Positions 44,637-53,489 of a DNA stretch of 64,000 nt are shown piece by piece. Both the position numbers and the translations under genes were made by a program. A model generated the notes under the pieces. The model had not been told where the DNA came from and made no database searches. It saw nothing but the letters and a program-made list of their open reading frames with translations. The stretch comes from Candidatus Propionivibrio dominans (GTDB lineage Bacteria; Pseudomonadota; Gammaproteobacteria; Burkholderiales; Rhodocyclaceae): the NCBI GenBank assembly GCA_016709335.1, contig JADJNC010000064.1:1-64000 (forward strand). Reading direction: 5' to 3'. Each line of letters starts with the position of its first letter. Position 1 is the stretch's first letter.

Positions 44637-44962
44637 GTTTGCCGGAGATGCCGCCGTTAGACCTGAACCCGCAAGACTGGGCCATCGTCAGGGACATCCT
44701 CGCGGCTCATGTGCCCCAGTTTGAAGTGTGGGCCTTCGGTTCGCGGGTCAAGTGGACAGCGAAGGAATACTCCGACCTCGATCTTGCATTGGTGACTGAC
44801 AAGCCGCTAGATTGGTCTGTCAGCACTGCACTTGCTGAAGCCTTCGATGAATCGGATATACCGATCAAGGTGGATTTGGTTGATTGGGCAAGTACCAGCG
44901 CGGCGTTTCGGCAGATTATCGAGAAGGATAAGGTGGTCGTTCAGTCCAAACACAAAGTCTGA
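44633..44962 (+). CDS. MNT-type minimal nucleotidyltransferase antitoxin
   Basis: The 109-residue protein is a minimal nucleotidyltransferase with the GSR and SDLDL motifs (VWAFGSRVKWTAKEYSDLDL), then IPIKVDLVDW with the third acidic residue. It is the expected partner of the upstream HEPN protein and would transfer AMP to it. The pair lies between murA and hisG, genes that are usually adjacent in betaproteobacteria, so it looks like an insertion. Confidence 0.86.
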   Translation: MSLPEMPPLDLNPQDWAIVRDILAAHVPQFEVWAFGSRVKWTAKEYSDLDLALVTDKPLDWSVSTALAEAFDESDIPIKVDLVDWASTSAAFRQIIEKDKVVVQSKHKV

Positions 44963-45117
44963 GCGTGCAAAATAGTTTGCCCTTCGTTGGCCGTGGAGGC
45001 TGATGCCTACCATGTACAACCATAGCCTGTTTCGGCTAATCACCAAGCTGAATCCGCCGTCGGTGTTGCATTGCGGTAGAATCGCGCCTTTACCGAGCCG
45101 CATAAAGGATCAGCGCC

Positions 45118-45792
45118 GTGGACGGCATTACCATTGCCCTTTCGAAGGGTCGCATTTTTGAAGAGACGCTGCCGCTGCTGGCGGCGGCCGGTATCGAACC
45201 GCTGGAGAATCCGGAGACTTCGCGCAAGCTGATCATTCCGACAACGCGTGCCGACGTTCGCGTCGTCATCGTGCGCGCGACCGACGCGCCGACTTACGTG
45301 CAGTATGGTGCGGCGGACATCGGTGTCGCCGGCAAGGATGTATTGCTCGAACACGGTGGCGACGGCCTTTATCAGCCGCTCGACCTGAAGATCGCCAGGT
45401 GCCGGATGATGGTGGCGATTCCCGCCGGCTTCGATTACGCCAATGCCGTTCGTCAGGGCGCGCGCCTGAAGGTGGCGACCAAGTACATCAGGATTGCCCG
45501 CGAACACTTCGCCGCCAAGGGCGTGCACGTCGACCTGATCAAGCTCTACGGTTCGATGGAACTGGCGCCGCTGGCCGGTCTGGCCGACGCCATCGTCGAC
45601 CTGGTATCGACCGGCAGCACGCTGAAGGCGAACAATCTGGTGGCCATCGAGCACATCATCGACATTTCCTCGCGCCTGATCGTCAATCAGGCCGCGCTCA
45701 AGCTCAAGCGCGAGAAAATTGTCCCCATCCTGGACGCCATTGCCAGCGTTGTCGGATCGGGCGCAGTTGAATCGTGCGCAGTCAAATCGTGA
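45118..45792 (+). CDS. hisG: ATP phosphoribosyltransferase, short form
   Basis: HisG catalyses the first step of histidine synthesis. The 224-residue length shows the short HisG(S) form that needs HisZ as regulatory subunit; hisZ is not in the window. Motifs [34 protein letters not shown], and [19 protein letters not shown] are typical. It starts with GTG and overlaps hisD by 19 nt. Confidence 0.95.
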   Translation: MDGITIALSKGRIFEETLPLLAAAGIEPLENPETSRKLIIPTTRADVRVVIVRATDAPTYVQYGAADIGVAGKDVLLEHGGDGLYQPLDLKIARCRMMVAIPAGFDYANAVRQGARLKVATKYIRIAREHFAAKGVHVDLIKLYGSMELAPLAGLADAIVDLVSTGSTLKANNLVAIEHIIDISSRLIVNQAALKLKREKIVPILDAIASVVGSGAVESCAVKS

Positions 45793-47162
45793 TTCCGATC
45801 CAGCGTTTTTCCAGCCGCGACGCCGATTTCCAGCCACGGCTCGATTCCCTGCTGGCTTTCGAGAGCGCGCAGGACGAATCCGTCGAACAGGCGGTTACCA
45901 CCATCCTGGCCGACGTCAAGGCGCGCGGCGATGCCGCCGTTCTCGAGTACACCCGGCGTTTTGACCGTCTCGATGTCCAGTCGATGGCCGAACTTGAACT
46001 TTCGCGCGACGAGTTGCACAAGGCGCTGGCCGGCCTGCCCGGCGATCAGCGCGCGGCGCTCGAAGCGGCGGCACGCCGTGTCAGCAGCTATCACGAACGC
46101 CAGACATTGCAGAGCTGGCAGTATGAGGATAGTGAGGGTAGCCTGCTCGGCCAGAAGGTGACGCCGCTCGAGCGTGTCGGCCTCTACGTTCCGGGCGGCA
46201 AGGCCTCGTACCCGTCATCGGTGCTGATGAACGCGATTCCGGCCCGGGTGGCCGGCGTCAGCGAACTGATCATGGTCGTACCGACGCCGGGTGGCGAGCG
46301 CAATTCGCTGGTGCTGGCGGCGGCCGCGCTGGCCGGCGTCGATCGCGTCTTCTGCATCGGCGGCGCGCAGGCAGTGGCTGCGCTGGCCTACGGTACGCCG
46401 ACGGTTCCGGCGGTGGACAAGATCGTCGGCCCCGGCAATGCCTACGTCGCCGCCGCCAAGCGTCGCGTGTTTGGTGTAGTCGGCATCGACATGGTTGCCG
46501 GGCCGTCGGAAATCCTCATCATCTGCGACGGCAAGACCGATCCCGACTGGGTGGCGATGGACCTCTTCTCACAGGCCGAGCACGACGAACTGGCGCAGTC
46601 GATTCTGCTCTGTCCCGATGCGGACTACATCGAGCGTGTTGCCCGGTCGATCGAAAAACTGCTGCCGGGAATGCCGCGCCGGGAGGTGATTCGCGTTTCG
46701 CTGGAAAATCGCGGTGCGCTGATCGAGGTGCGCGATCTCGACGAAGCCTGTGCCATCGCCAACCGCATCGCGCCGGAGCACCTTGAGCTTTCGATGGCCG
46801 ATGCCGGGGACTGGGTGGAGAAGATTCACCACGCTGGCGCCATCTTCATCGGCCCGTATACTTCAGAATCGCTTGGCGACTACTGCGCCGGGCCAAACCA
46901 CGTGTTGCCCACCTCGGGCAGCGCACGCTTCTCGTCGCCGCTCGGTGTTTACGACTTCCAGAAGCGCAGCAGCCTGATCCGCGTTTCACCAGCGGCAGCG
47001 AAGACGCTGGGTCGCATCGCGTCAACGCTGGCCAGAGGCGAAGGCTTGCCAGCGCACGCCCGCTCCGCCGAGTATCGGGTCGAGGCTGACTCACAATTGA
47101 GGAACGAAAAAGCGAACCACCAAGTCACCAAGGGCACAAAGATTCACCAAGAAAATCCATAG
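45774..47162 (+). CDS. hisD: Histidinol dehydrogenase with a repeat-derived C-terminal tail
   Basis: HisD oxidises histidinol to histidine in two NAD-dependent steps with zinc. The protein has [47 protein letters not shown] and the His pair in [13 protein letters not shown]. The family end [12 protein letters not shown] is followed by 27 extra residues that come from a palindromic intergenic repeat. Total 462 residues against about 435 in relatives. Catalysis should not be affected. The gene that should follow, hisC, is 15 kb away and reversed. Confidence 0.94.
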   Translation: MRSQIVIPIQRFSSRDADFQPRLDSLLAFESAQDESVEQAVTTILADVKARGDAAVLEYTRRFDRLDVQSMAELELSRDELHKALAGLPGDQRAALEAAARRVSSYHERQTLQSWQYEDSEGSLLGQKVTPLERVGLYVPGGKASYPSSVLMNAIPARVAGVSELIMVVPTPGGERNSLVLAAAALAGVDRVFCIGGAQAVAALAYGTPTVPAVDKIVGPGNAYVAAAKRRVFGVVGIDMVAGPSEILIICDGKTDPDWVAMDLFSQAEHDELAQSILLCPDADYIERVARSIEKLLPGMPRREVIRVSLENRGALIEVRDLDEACAIANRIAPEHLELSMADAGDWVEKIHHAGAIFIGPYTSESLGDYCAGPNHVLPTSGSARFSSPLGVYDFQKRSSLIRVSPAAAKTLGRIASTLARGEGLPAHARSAEYRVEADSQLRNEKANHQVTKGTKIHQENP

Positions 47163-47187
47163 GATTAACCTGGTGCCCTTGGCGGTA
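47116..47187. repeat. Imperfect palindrome of CACCAAGGGCAC type at the hisD end
   Basis: CCAAGGGCAC at 47128-47137 is inverted at 47173-47182 (GTGCCCTTGG), within longer similar arms (ACCACCAAGTCACCAAGGGC left, CTGGTGCCCTTGGCGGT right). The left arm is translated as the hisD tail. It marks the left edge of the block that separates hisD from hisC/hisB. Confidence 0.65.
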
Positions 47188-47202
47188 ACACAGTAGAGCA
47201 TC

Positions 47203-47232
47203 GTAGGTCGGGTTAGCGCAGCGTAACCCGAC
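47203..47232. repeat. GTAGGTCGGGTTA-type repeat, single unit
   Basis: GTAGGTCGGGTTAGCGCAGC followed by GTAACCCGAC is the same 30-bp unit as at 31283-31312, with one difference. It lies between the hisD palindrome and the octaheme cytochrome gene. Confidence 0.75.
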
Positions 47233-47251
47233 GGGGTGGAATGGAGCGTGA

Positions 47252-47990
47252 TCAATCACGCTCATGCCCCTTCCTTCTTTCCTTGTTTCCGTGCTTGCCA
47301 CGGATGTCATCCTCGTTGGCGCTGAGGTGGCACTCGACACAATTCTCATAGTCGCGAATACCCTCCTCGACGTGCTTGCGGCGAATGTTGTCCGGTGTGT
47401 GCTCGTGGCAGCCGTAACAGGTGTAGCGGCTGTAATCGTTGCGCACATGGCAGGTCACGCAGCCCCTTGTTGTGGTCACGGTCGAGCTGGAAATACTTGT
47501 CGTGGTCGAAGGTCGCCGGCTTCCATTTATCCAGGCTATGGCACTGCTTGCAGTTTCCGGTTATCTGCTTGTGTAGCGGGTCGACCGGTGCCTTGTGGCA
47601 ATCCTGGCAGATTTCACGCGTTTCCTTCTTCAGCAGGTCATGGTTGAAATGTCCTTGCGGCCGGAAGCGTTTGACGCCGGCATGATCGCTGTGGCAGGCC
47701 ACGCAATCATCGCTGACCAGCTTCTGGTGGAACGCCGTCGAGGTCAGCGGTTTGACGATGGGCAGACCCCTCGTCGTCAGGCGACCGATTTCCTCGGGTT
47801 TGTGGCAGGTGACGCAACGCGCCGATTGCGCACCGGTCAGCGGGGCATGGCAGGCAAAGCAGTCGGTTTCCAGGGCTTGGTGACCAGGAATCAGCTTCCC
47901 CGGCCCAACCATCAGGTTGGGGTAGACGAAGACCAGAACCGTAAAGGCGATCAGGTTGACGGCCAGAATGATCTTGACGATTCGGCTCAT
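47252..47990 (-). pseudogene. Octaheme c-type cytochrome gene with a +1 frameshift in a G run
   Basis: From MSRIVKIILAVNLIAFTVLV, a single membrane anchor, the protein has heme motifs CFACH (Cys44), CVTCH (59), CVACH (96), CQDCH (128) and CKQCH (147). The frame shifts at the run GGGG (47463-47466, C on the plus strand). In the other frame follow CVTCH, CYGCH and CVECH with EHTPDNIRRKHVEEGI and a stop at 47252. Removing one G gives a 245-residue octaheme protein. It precedes no other gene but follows a membrane subunit and a flavin/2Fe-2S reductase on the same strand, overlapping the former by 4 nt, so it is the likely electron acceptor. Confidence 0.83.
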
Positions 47991-48565
47991 ATCCAGCCCC
48001 AGAACAAAAAGATGCTGATGATGTGGCCGAGCGCCAGCACCGCAAAAACGATGAAAATCGGGATATGTACTTTTCGCCACTTGGCCATGGCATCGAACAT
48101 CACCGCATCCCAGAACAAGGCTTTTTCGACCTCCGGCTGCGACAGGCCGCGCAACTGGAAGTGCTCGCGCTGGCCCTGTAAATGGCGGCGCGAGCGACTC
48201 AGCAGCAGCTTCCCGACCATGCCGCTGATCACATTGACGCCCATGGCGATGGTCGCCAGCCAGGGCAGGATGGCGTTGAAATGGATGCCGGCATGGATCA
48301 GCACCATCAATGACCCGAGCCAGGCGCTGAACTCATGCAGGGTGAGCAGCGTTTTCGGATTTCCGCTGCCGATGTATTTGCGTTTGCGCAGTGAATAGAC
48401 GAGCGAGAGGATGATCAGGATCGTTCCGGGAATGCCCAGATAGCGACCGACCCAGACCAGATTGAGCCGGTGCAGCAGATAGTCGCCGGCCAGCGTGGCT
48501 ACCGCCAGCAAACCAATCAGCACGGTGAAGGGCAGGATCTGCTCCCGCCACAGCGATTTTTCCAT
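47987..48565 (-). CDS. Cytochrome b-like membrane subunit
   Basis: A 192-residue integral membrane protein with four or five helices. Histidines in TLLTLHEFSAWLGSLMVLIH, AGIHFNAILPWL and RKVHIPIFIVFAVLALGHII are placed as in heme-b membrane subunits of cytochrome b561 or NrfD-like type. A precise family is not clear to me. It lies between the reductase gene (no gap, 48565/48566) and the octaheme cytochrome (ATGA overlap), so it probably links the flavin/Fe-S reductase to periplasmic hemes. Confidence 0.72.
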   Translation of the reverse strand: MEKSLWREQILPFTVLIGLLAVATLAGDYLLHRLNLVWVGRYLGIPGTILIILSLVYSLRKRKYIGSGNPKTLLTLHEFSAWLGSLMVLIHAGIHFNAILPWLATIAMGVNVISGMVGKLLLSRSRRHLQGQREHFQLRGLSQPEVEKALFWDAVMFDAMAKWRKVHIPIFIVFAVLALGHIISIFLFWGWI

Positions 48566-49849
48566 CTAGGCCTCCAGGGTCAGGCTGGTCTTGGGGGTGC
48601 ACACGCAGAGCAGGCAGGTGCCCGGCTCTGGGTCGAAATCCGGTGGCTGATGGTAGCTTACTTCGCCGGACAGGATCGTCGTCTGGCAACTGCCGCAGCC
48701 ACCGGCCCGGCATCCGGAATTGACGCTCACCCCACTGGCCTCGGCAAATTCGAGCAGGTTGCCAGTGGCGGTCGGCCAGGCCAGCTTTTTGCCCGACTGG
48801 GCGAAGGTCACGATGAGGTCGCCGGCCTTGGTGGCGCTCGGTGCAGCAGTAACCGAATTTCGCCGTTTGATCGAAGCCGGGCCGAAGGCTTCGAAGTGGA
48901 TATGTGAATCGCGCACGCCCCAGTCTTCCAGTGCCGGCACCAGGCTTTCCATCATCGGCGAAGGCCCGCAAATGTAATAGTGATAAGGCTTGATCGGCAA
49001 TTGCATGCGCAGCAGGTTTACATCGACGCGGCCATGGTGCTGATAATCGCGCCCAGCCACATCCTCCGCCTGCGGGTCGCTGAAGCACACGCGCAAATGA
49101 AAGTTCGTATGCGCTGCCGTCAGCGCTTCGAGATGGGATTTCATCACCAGCTCGCGGCCATGGCGCACACCGTAGAACAGCCAGACTTCACGCCCTTTCT
49201 GTTCAGCCAGACTCCAGTTCAGCATGCTCAGCATCGGCGTAATGCCGATGCCGCAGCCGATCAGCACCACCGGCGCTTCGCTGCGCTCGATGTGGAAATG
49301 GCCGGAGGGTGCGCGCACTTGCAACAGACTGCCGACTTCGACGTGCTCGTGAAAGTAATTGGATGACCGACCGGGCGGGAGATCAATGCCTGCGCTGCCG
49401 GCGGGCGAAGGCACTCGCTTGATCGAAATGCGGTAACTATCGGGATTTGGAGCATCCGACAGTGAATAACAGCGGATGATCTGTTCGCTGCCGCCAGCAC
49501 TCGTCGGTACATCAAGGCGGAAGGTCAGAAACTGCCCGGGCAGGAAAGACGGTAGCGGTTCCCCGTCTTCAGGGACGAGGTAAAAGGAGCAGACGGACTG
49601 CACGGCATCTTCGACCGTCTTGCTGTCGACCCGGAAGGTTCGTAAGCCCGTCCACGCGGCGATGGCCTGGGCCTCGCTTTTCTCACTGGTCGGCGGCACT
49701 GCTTGCGGCAGCGGCAATTCCAGATCGGCTACCTGGCTGCGCAGCGTCTGATAACCGGTCCAGTGCCTCCAGAAAACAATGCCAAGATAGAGCGCCAGTT
49801 GCAGGACGATTCCCAGCGCGATCCAGAGCGACAGATAGAGTGATGTCAT
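48566..49849 (-). CDS. Membrane-anchored FAD/NAD(P) reductase with C-terminal 2Fe-2S domain
   Basis: The 427-residue protein has an N-terminal membrane helix (residues 5-27) and an FAD-binding FNR domain (FLPGQFLTFRLDV, RCYSLSDAPNPDSYRISIKR). An NAD domain follows (VVLIGCGIGITPMLSMLNW, YYICGPSPMMESLVPAL). The C-terminal plant-type ferredoxin has NSGCRAGGCGSCQ and a late Cys in PGTCLLCVC. It resembles NQR-F and phenol-hydroxylase reductases in plan. It starts the three-gene set with a membrane subunit and an octaheme cytochrome. Confidence 0.87.
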   Translation of the reverse strand: MTSLYLSLWIALGIVLQLALYLGIVFWRHWTGYQTLRSQVADLELPLPQAVPPTSEKSEAQAIAAWTGLRTFRVDSKTVEDAVQSVCSFYLVPEDGEPLPSFLPGQFLTFRLDVPTSAGGSEQIIRCYSLSDAPNPDSYRISIKRVPSPAGSAGIDLPPGRSSNYFHEHVEVGSLLQVRAPSGHFHIERSEAPVVLIGCGIGITPMLSMLNWSLAEQKGREVWLFYGVRHGRELVMKSHLEALTAAHTNFHLRVCFSDPQAEDVAGRDYQHHGRVDVNLLRMQLPIKPYHYYICGPSPMMESLVPALEDWGVRDSHIHFEAFGPASIKRRNSVTAAPSATKAGDLIVTFAQSGKKLAWPTATGNLLEFAEASGVSVNSGCRAGGCGSCQTTILSGEVSYHQPPDFDPEPGTCLLCVCTPKTSLTLEA

Positions 49850-49944
49850 GTGACTATGCGCCAGGTACGCCGACGATCAAGGAGAATTCACCCATTGCCA
49901 GTGGCACGCTGGAGCATTTGCCGGACTTGAGAGAGAACACCTCG

Positions 49945-50295
49945 TTATGCTTTATTTTTGATGCCAAGTTCATCGTGGATGGTATGAACGCCCGGTATGC
50001 TGCGGATCAGTTTAATGGCCTGGTCGATCTGGCTCTGGTTGTCGACCAGGCCAGTAAGCCTGACGTCTCCCTTGAGAGTTGTAACAGCGATGTCAAAGCT
50101 CTTGAGGTTTGCATCGTGTAGCAGTGCCGCCTTGACCCGGGTGCTCACCTCGCTGTCGCTGATCTCGGCTACCACCTTGGTGCTCGGCGGTGCTGTTGCT
50201 GTCGCCTCCTGAAGTTTATTGCAGCCGGTGGACAACACCGTTATCACACCTGCAAGTGTTGTTGCCAAAACAATTACTCTTGCGCGCGTTTTCAT
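49945..50295 (-). CDS. BON-domain lipoprotein
   Basis: A 116-residue precursor with a lipobox (VITVLSTGC, Cys25), then a BON domain (STRVKAALLHDANLKSFDIA, GDVRLTGLVDNQSQIDQAIK). BON domains bind phospholipid and are found in OsmY-type envelope-stress proteins. It sits between two redox operons on the same strand, 95 nt before the reductase gene, and its own promoter is expected in the 209-nt gap behind it, where I see no clear box. Confidence 0.85.
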   Translation of the reverse strand: MKTRARVIVLATTLAGVITVLSTGCNKLQEATATAPPSTKVVAEISDSEVSTRVKAALLHDANLKSFDIAVTTLKGDVRLTGLVDNQSQIDQAIKLIRSIPGVHTIHDELGIKNKA

Positions 50296-50504
50296 TAGAT
50301 AAATCCTCTCTGCTGTGAGTCATCAAACGATGACTCGGTTGGTAAATTCCGCCAATTCACCCTGAATGTATGTGCGCTGGCGAACAGTTCTCCGGCCTGG
50401 ATATAACAAATAGCTTTAATTGGACGGGTATTGCGGCTTTCAACTCTGAAGCATTGAACGAAAGTACTCAGGTATAGCCTGGGCTGAATTTCATCACTGG
50501 CCTC

Positions 50505-51824
50505 CTAACGCATCTCGAAGGCTTCCTGATGGAAGCGCAGGCGACCACTCCAGGAATCCTTCAAGCTTTTTTTTAGCGCGTCGGCGAGGCCGCTCGGCCC
50601 GCAGAACCAGACGTCGGCCTTTTTCTTCTGTCCCTCGGCCAGCCTGAGCGCGCCGGCGGTCAAAACGTCACCATGCTTTGCGCTGTGAATGCTCAGGCGA
50701 ATTCCGGGCAGCGCGGCGCAAAGTTTTTGAAGGCGGCCGACGAAGGGGTCGGACTCGCGGTTGCGTGTGCAGTAGTGCAGGTCGGCTTCGCGCGCTTCTT
50801 CAGGGCGCGCTTGCAGCGATTCCAGCCAGGCCAGGAAGGGCGTGATGCCGATTCCGCCGGCCACCCAGATCTGGCGGCTGTCCGGTTGGTTGACGGCAAG
50901 CTGGAAGCGGCCGTAAGGGCCTTCGATCATGACCGTCTGCCCGGCCTTGACCCGCTGCGCAAGCTTTTGCGTGAAATCGCCCAGCGCCTTGATGAAAAAG
51001 GTGATCGTTTGCTCGCCCCGGTCGGCGCTGGCGATGGTGAAGGGGTGCGCGCCCTCGATCCGGTCAAAGGTGATGAAGGCAAACTGTCCGGGACGATGGG
51101 CTTGCCACGGCTCGTCGAGCTGGCAGGTGATTTCGGTCACGTCGCCCTCGCTGTTGACCGAAAGAACAGAGCCATTCACTTGACGGCGACGCCCGATCAT
51201 CCCGGCCAGCGAAATGATGCTGGCGATCACGCCGATGACAAAGAATACGGCCATCAGCGCACCGACCGGTTGTGCCCAGTAAGCGGGCGGGGCCAGCATC
51301 GCTGCGTGGAAGGCCAGCATCAGGTAGAGCACCGGCATGATCCGGTGCAGGTGACGCCAGAGGTGGTAGGGGAAGCGTCGCCACAGGGTGAAGACGAGCA
51401 TGGCCAGTGCGGCGTAGAGCGCCCATTCGCCCATGTCGTTGCCAAGTTTGCGCAGCACTTCGAGCAGGCCCTCGTATTTTATTTTTGGCAGGCGTCCTGC
51501 GCTACCGATTAGCGGCTTGATGATGTCGCTGGATAGTTTAAGCAGCCAGTGGCTGGCGCCAAAGCCGACAGCCAGGATGCCCGACCACTTGTGCAGCCGG
51601 TAAATGCGATCGAGGCCGCCCAGCGGCTTTTCCAGCCAGAGCGGGCGCACGGAGAGCAGCATGGTGAGCGACATCAGGGCAATCGACAGGAGGCCGGTCA
51701 GATACATTCCTTCCTGCCGAATAATCCACGGCAGGGCGCTGTCGGGAGGAAAGGTGGTGGCGCTCAGCGCCAGATACCAAGCGGAAGTGACTATCGCCAG
51801 AAAGGTGAAAAGGATGGTTTTCAT
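50505..51824 (-). CDS. Ferric reductase-like transmembrane flavocytochrome
   Basis: The 439-residue protein has six membrane helices with the ferric reductase domain: RIYRLHKWSGILAVGFGASH and YHLWRHLHRIMPVLYLMLAF hold the heme histidines. The FAD domain follows (HRPGQFAFITFD, HPFTIASA) and the NAD domain (IWVAGGIGITPFLAWLESL, DVWFCGPSGLADALKKSLKD). The start at 51824 (MKTILFTFLAI) is chosen over the upstream ATG at 51854. It lies behind the diheme cytochrome and SHP genes on the same strand and is the probable membrane electron donor to them. Confidence 0.86.
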   Translation of the reverse strand: MKTILFTFLAIVTSAWYLALSATTFPPDSALPWIIRQEGMYLTGLLSIALMSLTMLLSVRPLWLEKPLGGLDRIYRLHKWSGILAVGFGASHWLLKLSSDIIKPLIGSAGRLPKIKYEGLLEVLRKLGNDMGEWALYAALAMLVFTLWRRFPYHLWRHLHRIMPVLYLMLAFHAAMLAPPAYWAQPVGALMAVFFVIGVIASIISLAGMIGRRRQVNGSVLSVNSEGDVTEITCQLDEPWQAHRPGQFAFITFDRIEGAHPFTIASADRGEQTITFFIKALGDFTQKLAQRVKAGQTVMIEGPYGRFQLAVNQPDSRQIWVAGGIGITPFLAWLESLQARPEEAREADLHYCTRNRESDPFVGRLQKLCAALPGIRLSIHSAKHGDVLTAGALRLAEGQKKKADVWFCGPSGLADALKKSLKDSWSGRLRFHQEAFEMR

Positions 51825-51846
51825 GGAGTATTCTCTTTGAATATTG

Positions 51847-52353
51847 TCACTCATCGTAATAGCCGCGTTCCGCGTCAACGTGGCAGGCCACGCAGTTGGC
51901 CTTGCTGCCGACTTTCTTGCTTTTCCATTCGGCGGTGGAGATCTTGCGGTGCTCGCTGACCCACCTGGGCAACTCGGTAATCCGCAAGGGCGCGTTTTCC
52001 ATGGAAACTCCGCGCAGCAATTTGCCGCCATTGCGCTGGCCACCGCTGTCGGCGGCATTGGCGTTGAGATAGCGGGTGATACGTTCGGTTTTTGCGGCGT
52101 CTACGCTGGCATCGTCGCCAAAATGGTTCTTCAGCTCGCCCATCATGCGCGTCCACGAACTTTTCGGCAGCATCGACGGTGCATAGGCCAGGTGGCAGGA
52201 ACCACATTCCTCGCGCACCAGCGGATCGGTTACCGGGGGAAAGAAATGGCCGCCGCCGGCCTGCGCCCGCTCAAGCAAAACGCCCGAGAAAAGCAGGACA
52301 ACGAGGCCCAGTGCAATGGGGCGGAAGGGGATTTTCAGGGCGATGGCTTTCAT
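51847..52353 (-). CDS. Diheme cytochrome c (DHC-like)
   Basis: A 168-residue periplasmic cytochrome with a signal peptide (ending ERAQA) and two heme motifs, ECGSCHLAYAPSMLPK near the N-terminus and NCVACHVDAERGYYDE at the C-terminus. The plan is that of the diheme cytochrome DHC known from Rhodobacter next to SHP. The central SSWTRMMGELKNHFGDDAS segment is typical. It lies between the SHP gene and the ferric-reductase-like gene, in the order SHP-DHC-flavocytochrome. Confidence 0.88.
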   Translation of the reverse strand: MKAIALKIPFRPIALGLVVLLFSGVLLERAQAGGGHFFPPVTDPLVREECGSCHLAYAPSMLPKSSWTRMMGELKNHFGDDASVDAAKTERITRYLNANAADSGGQRNGGKLLRGVSMENAPLRITELPRWVSEHRKISTAEWKSKKVGSKANCVACHVDAERGYYDE

Positions 52354-52404
52354 GTCTTTTTTTCTCTCAAAGCTGTGAATTAATGGTTGAACATTTTCCA
52401 AGCC

Positions 52405-52529
52405 GTCATTCCGGCGCAAGCCGGAATCCAGTACCCTCCTCTGATATCCATAAAATTAATCAGATAAACGAGCTGGACCCCGGCTTGTGCCCCGAAGGAA
52501 ACACTCCTGGGGTGCGCCGGGGTGACGAG
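52405..52529. repeat. REP-like palindrome pair between DHC and SHP genes
   Basis: A CATTCCGG-CGCAAG-CCGGAAT unit at 52405-52431 is followed by a diverged inverted unit near 52467-52529 (GCTGGACCCCGGCTTGTGCC to GGGTGACGAG). It resembles the paired element at 29524-29626. It may limit transcription from the SHP gene into the DHC gene. Confidence 0.65.
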
Positions 52530-52570
52530 CATGGAAATCAGGAAGTAACGATTTTTCACGGATTCTCAGG

Positions 52571-52987
52571 CTACTGGCTGATCATGTAGCTCAGCCAGTC
52601 GCCCTTTTCGAGCGGCGTGCATTCGCGCCCGAGGACGTCATGGCAATTGCGCTTGAACCATTTCTCGACCTTGGCCGGGTCGGTGTAGCGCGTTGGTGTG
52701 AGCGATACGGCGAGCGCGTCGATTGACTTGCCGGCCGGAGTACGCCCGGCGCTGAGCGGGCTGTCGGCATGGCAGGAGGTGCAGGCCGGTGTTTCAGCCT
52801 TGCCTCCGGCAAATTTCGTGACATGCAGCTTTTCTCCACGCGCGGCGGAAAAGCCTGAAAATGCCGGTGATGCCGCCCTGGCAGAAAGGGCATACTGACC
52901 GAGAAGCTCATCGCGGGATGCGGCGGAACTTCCGAGCGGCAGCAAAAGCGCGGCCAGCAGCAGCGTTGTGGTGGTTTTTGTTGGCAA
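52571..52987 (-). CDS. SHP-like monoheme cytochrome c (DUF1924)
   Basis: A 138-residue exported cytochrome with a signal peptide (residues 1-22) and one CTSCH heme motif (residue 69). The C-terminal WFKRNCHDVLGRECT holds the Asn and the Cys pair that mark the sphaeroides heme protein family. In that family an Asn is the sixth heme ligand and is displaced when oxygen or nitric oxide binds. It is the first gene of the SHP-DHC-flavocytochrome set and is divergent from a PepSY two-component operon. The physiological role is unsettled. Confidence 0.85.
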   Translation of the reverse strand: MPTKTTTTLLLAALLLPLGSSAASRDELLGQYALSARAASPAFSGFSAARGEKLHVTKFAGGKAETPACTSCHADSPLSAGRTPAGKSIDALAVSLTPTRYTDPAKVEKWFKRNCHDVLGRECTPLEKGDWLSYMISQ

Positions 52988-53123
52988 GTTTTTCTCCTGT
53001 CAGTTGATGTCCTGGGTGCACTTTGCCGCAGTGTGTCTGAACGCAAGCTGAATTCACCATTCATCCCTCGTTCAGCTTCGTCGGGGTATAAATGGGATTG
53101 ATGATGTCTATTCAGGAGGAGCG

Positions 53124-53474
53124 ATGCGATCGGGAGGAAAGAGGACGGGCGGGTGGCTTATCGGCTTGATCCTTGCCTTTGCTCTGGCGCTGCCGAGCTC
53201 CGCCGACGAACAGCGCGACAATCGGCGCGACCATGATCGCGCACGTCTGGCACTTGAAGCCGGCGAGATACTGCCGCTTAAAACGGTACTGGAGATGATT
53301 GCTCGCGATACTCCGGGGCAGGTCATGGAGGTCGAGCTTGAACGCAAGGGCGAGCGCTGGGTGTACGAGATCAAGTTGTTGCGTGCGGGCGGATCGCTGG
53401 TCAAGCTCAAAGTGGATGCCCGCGACGGGACGATCATTCCGCGCCGGGAATACGGCACAACAACGAATCGCTGA
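53124..53474 (+). CDS. PepSY domain-containing exported protein
   Basis: The 116-residue protein has a signal peptide (residues 1-27, ending SSADE) and one PepSY-type domain (ALEAGEILPLKTVLEMIARD, VYEIKLLRAGGSLVKLKVDA). It lies 15 nt before a response regulator and is co-transcribed with the two-component pair. It likely acts as a periplasmic modulator or sensor accessory. It diverges from the SHP gene by 136 nt. Confidence 0.85.
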   Translation: MRSGGKRTGGWLIGLILAFALALPSSADEQRDNRRDHDRARLALEAGEILPLKTVLEMIARDTPGQVMEVELERKGERWVYEIKLLRAGGSLVKLKVDARDGTIIPRREYGTTTNR

Positions 53475-53489
53475 TCGGGAGAAAAACAA

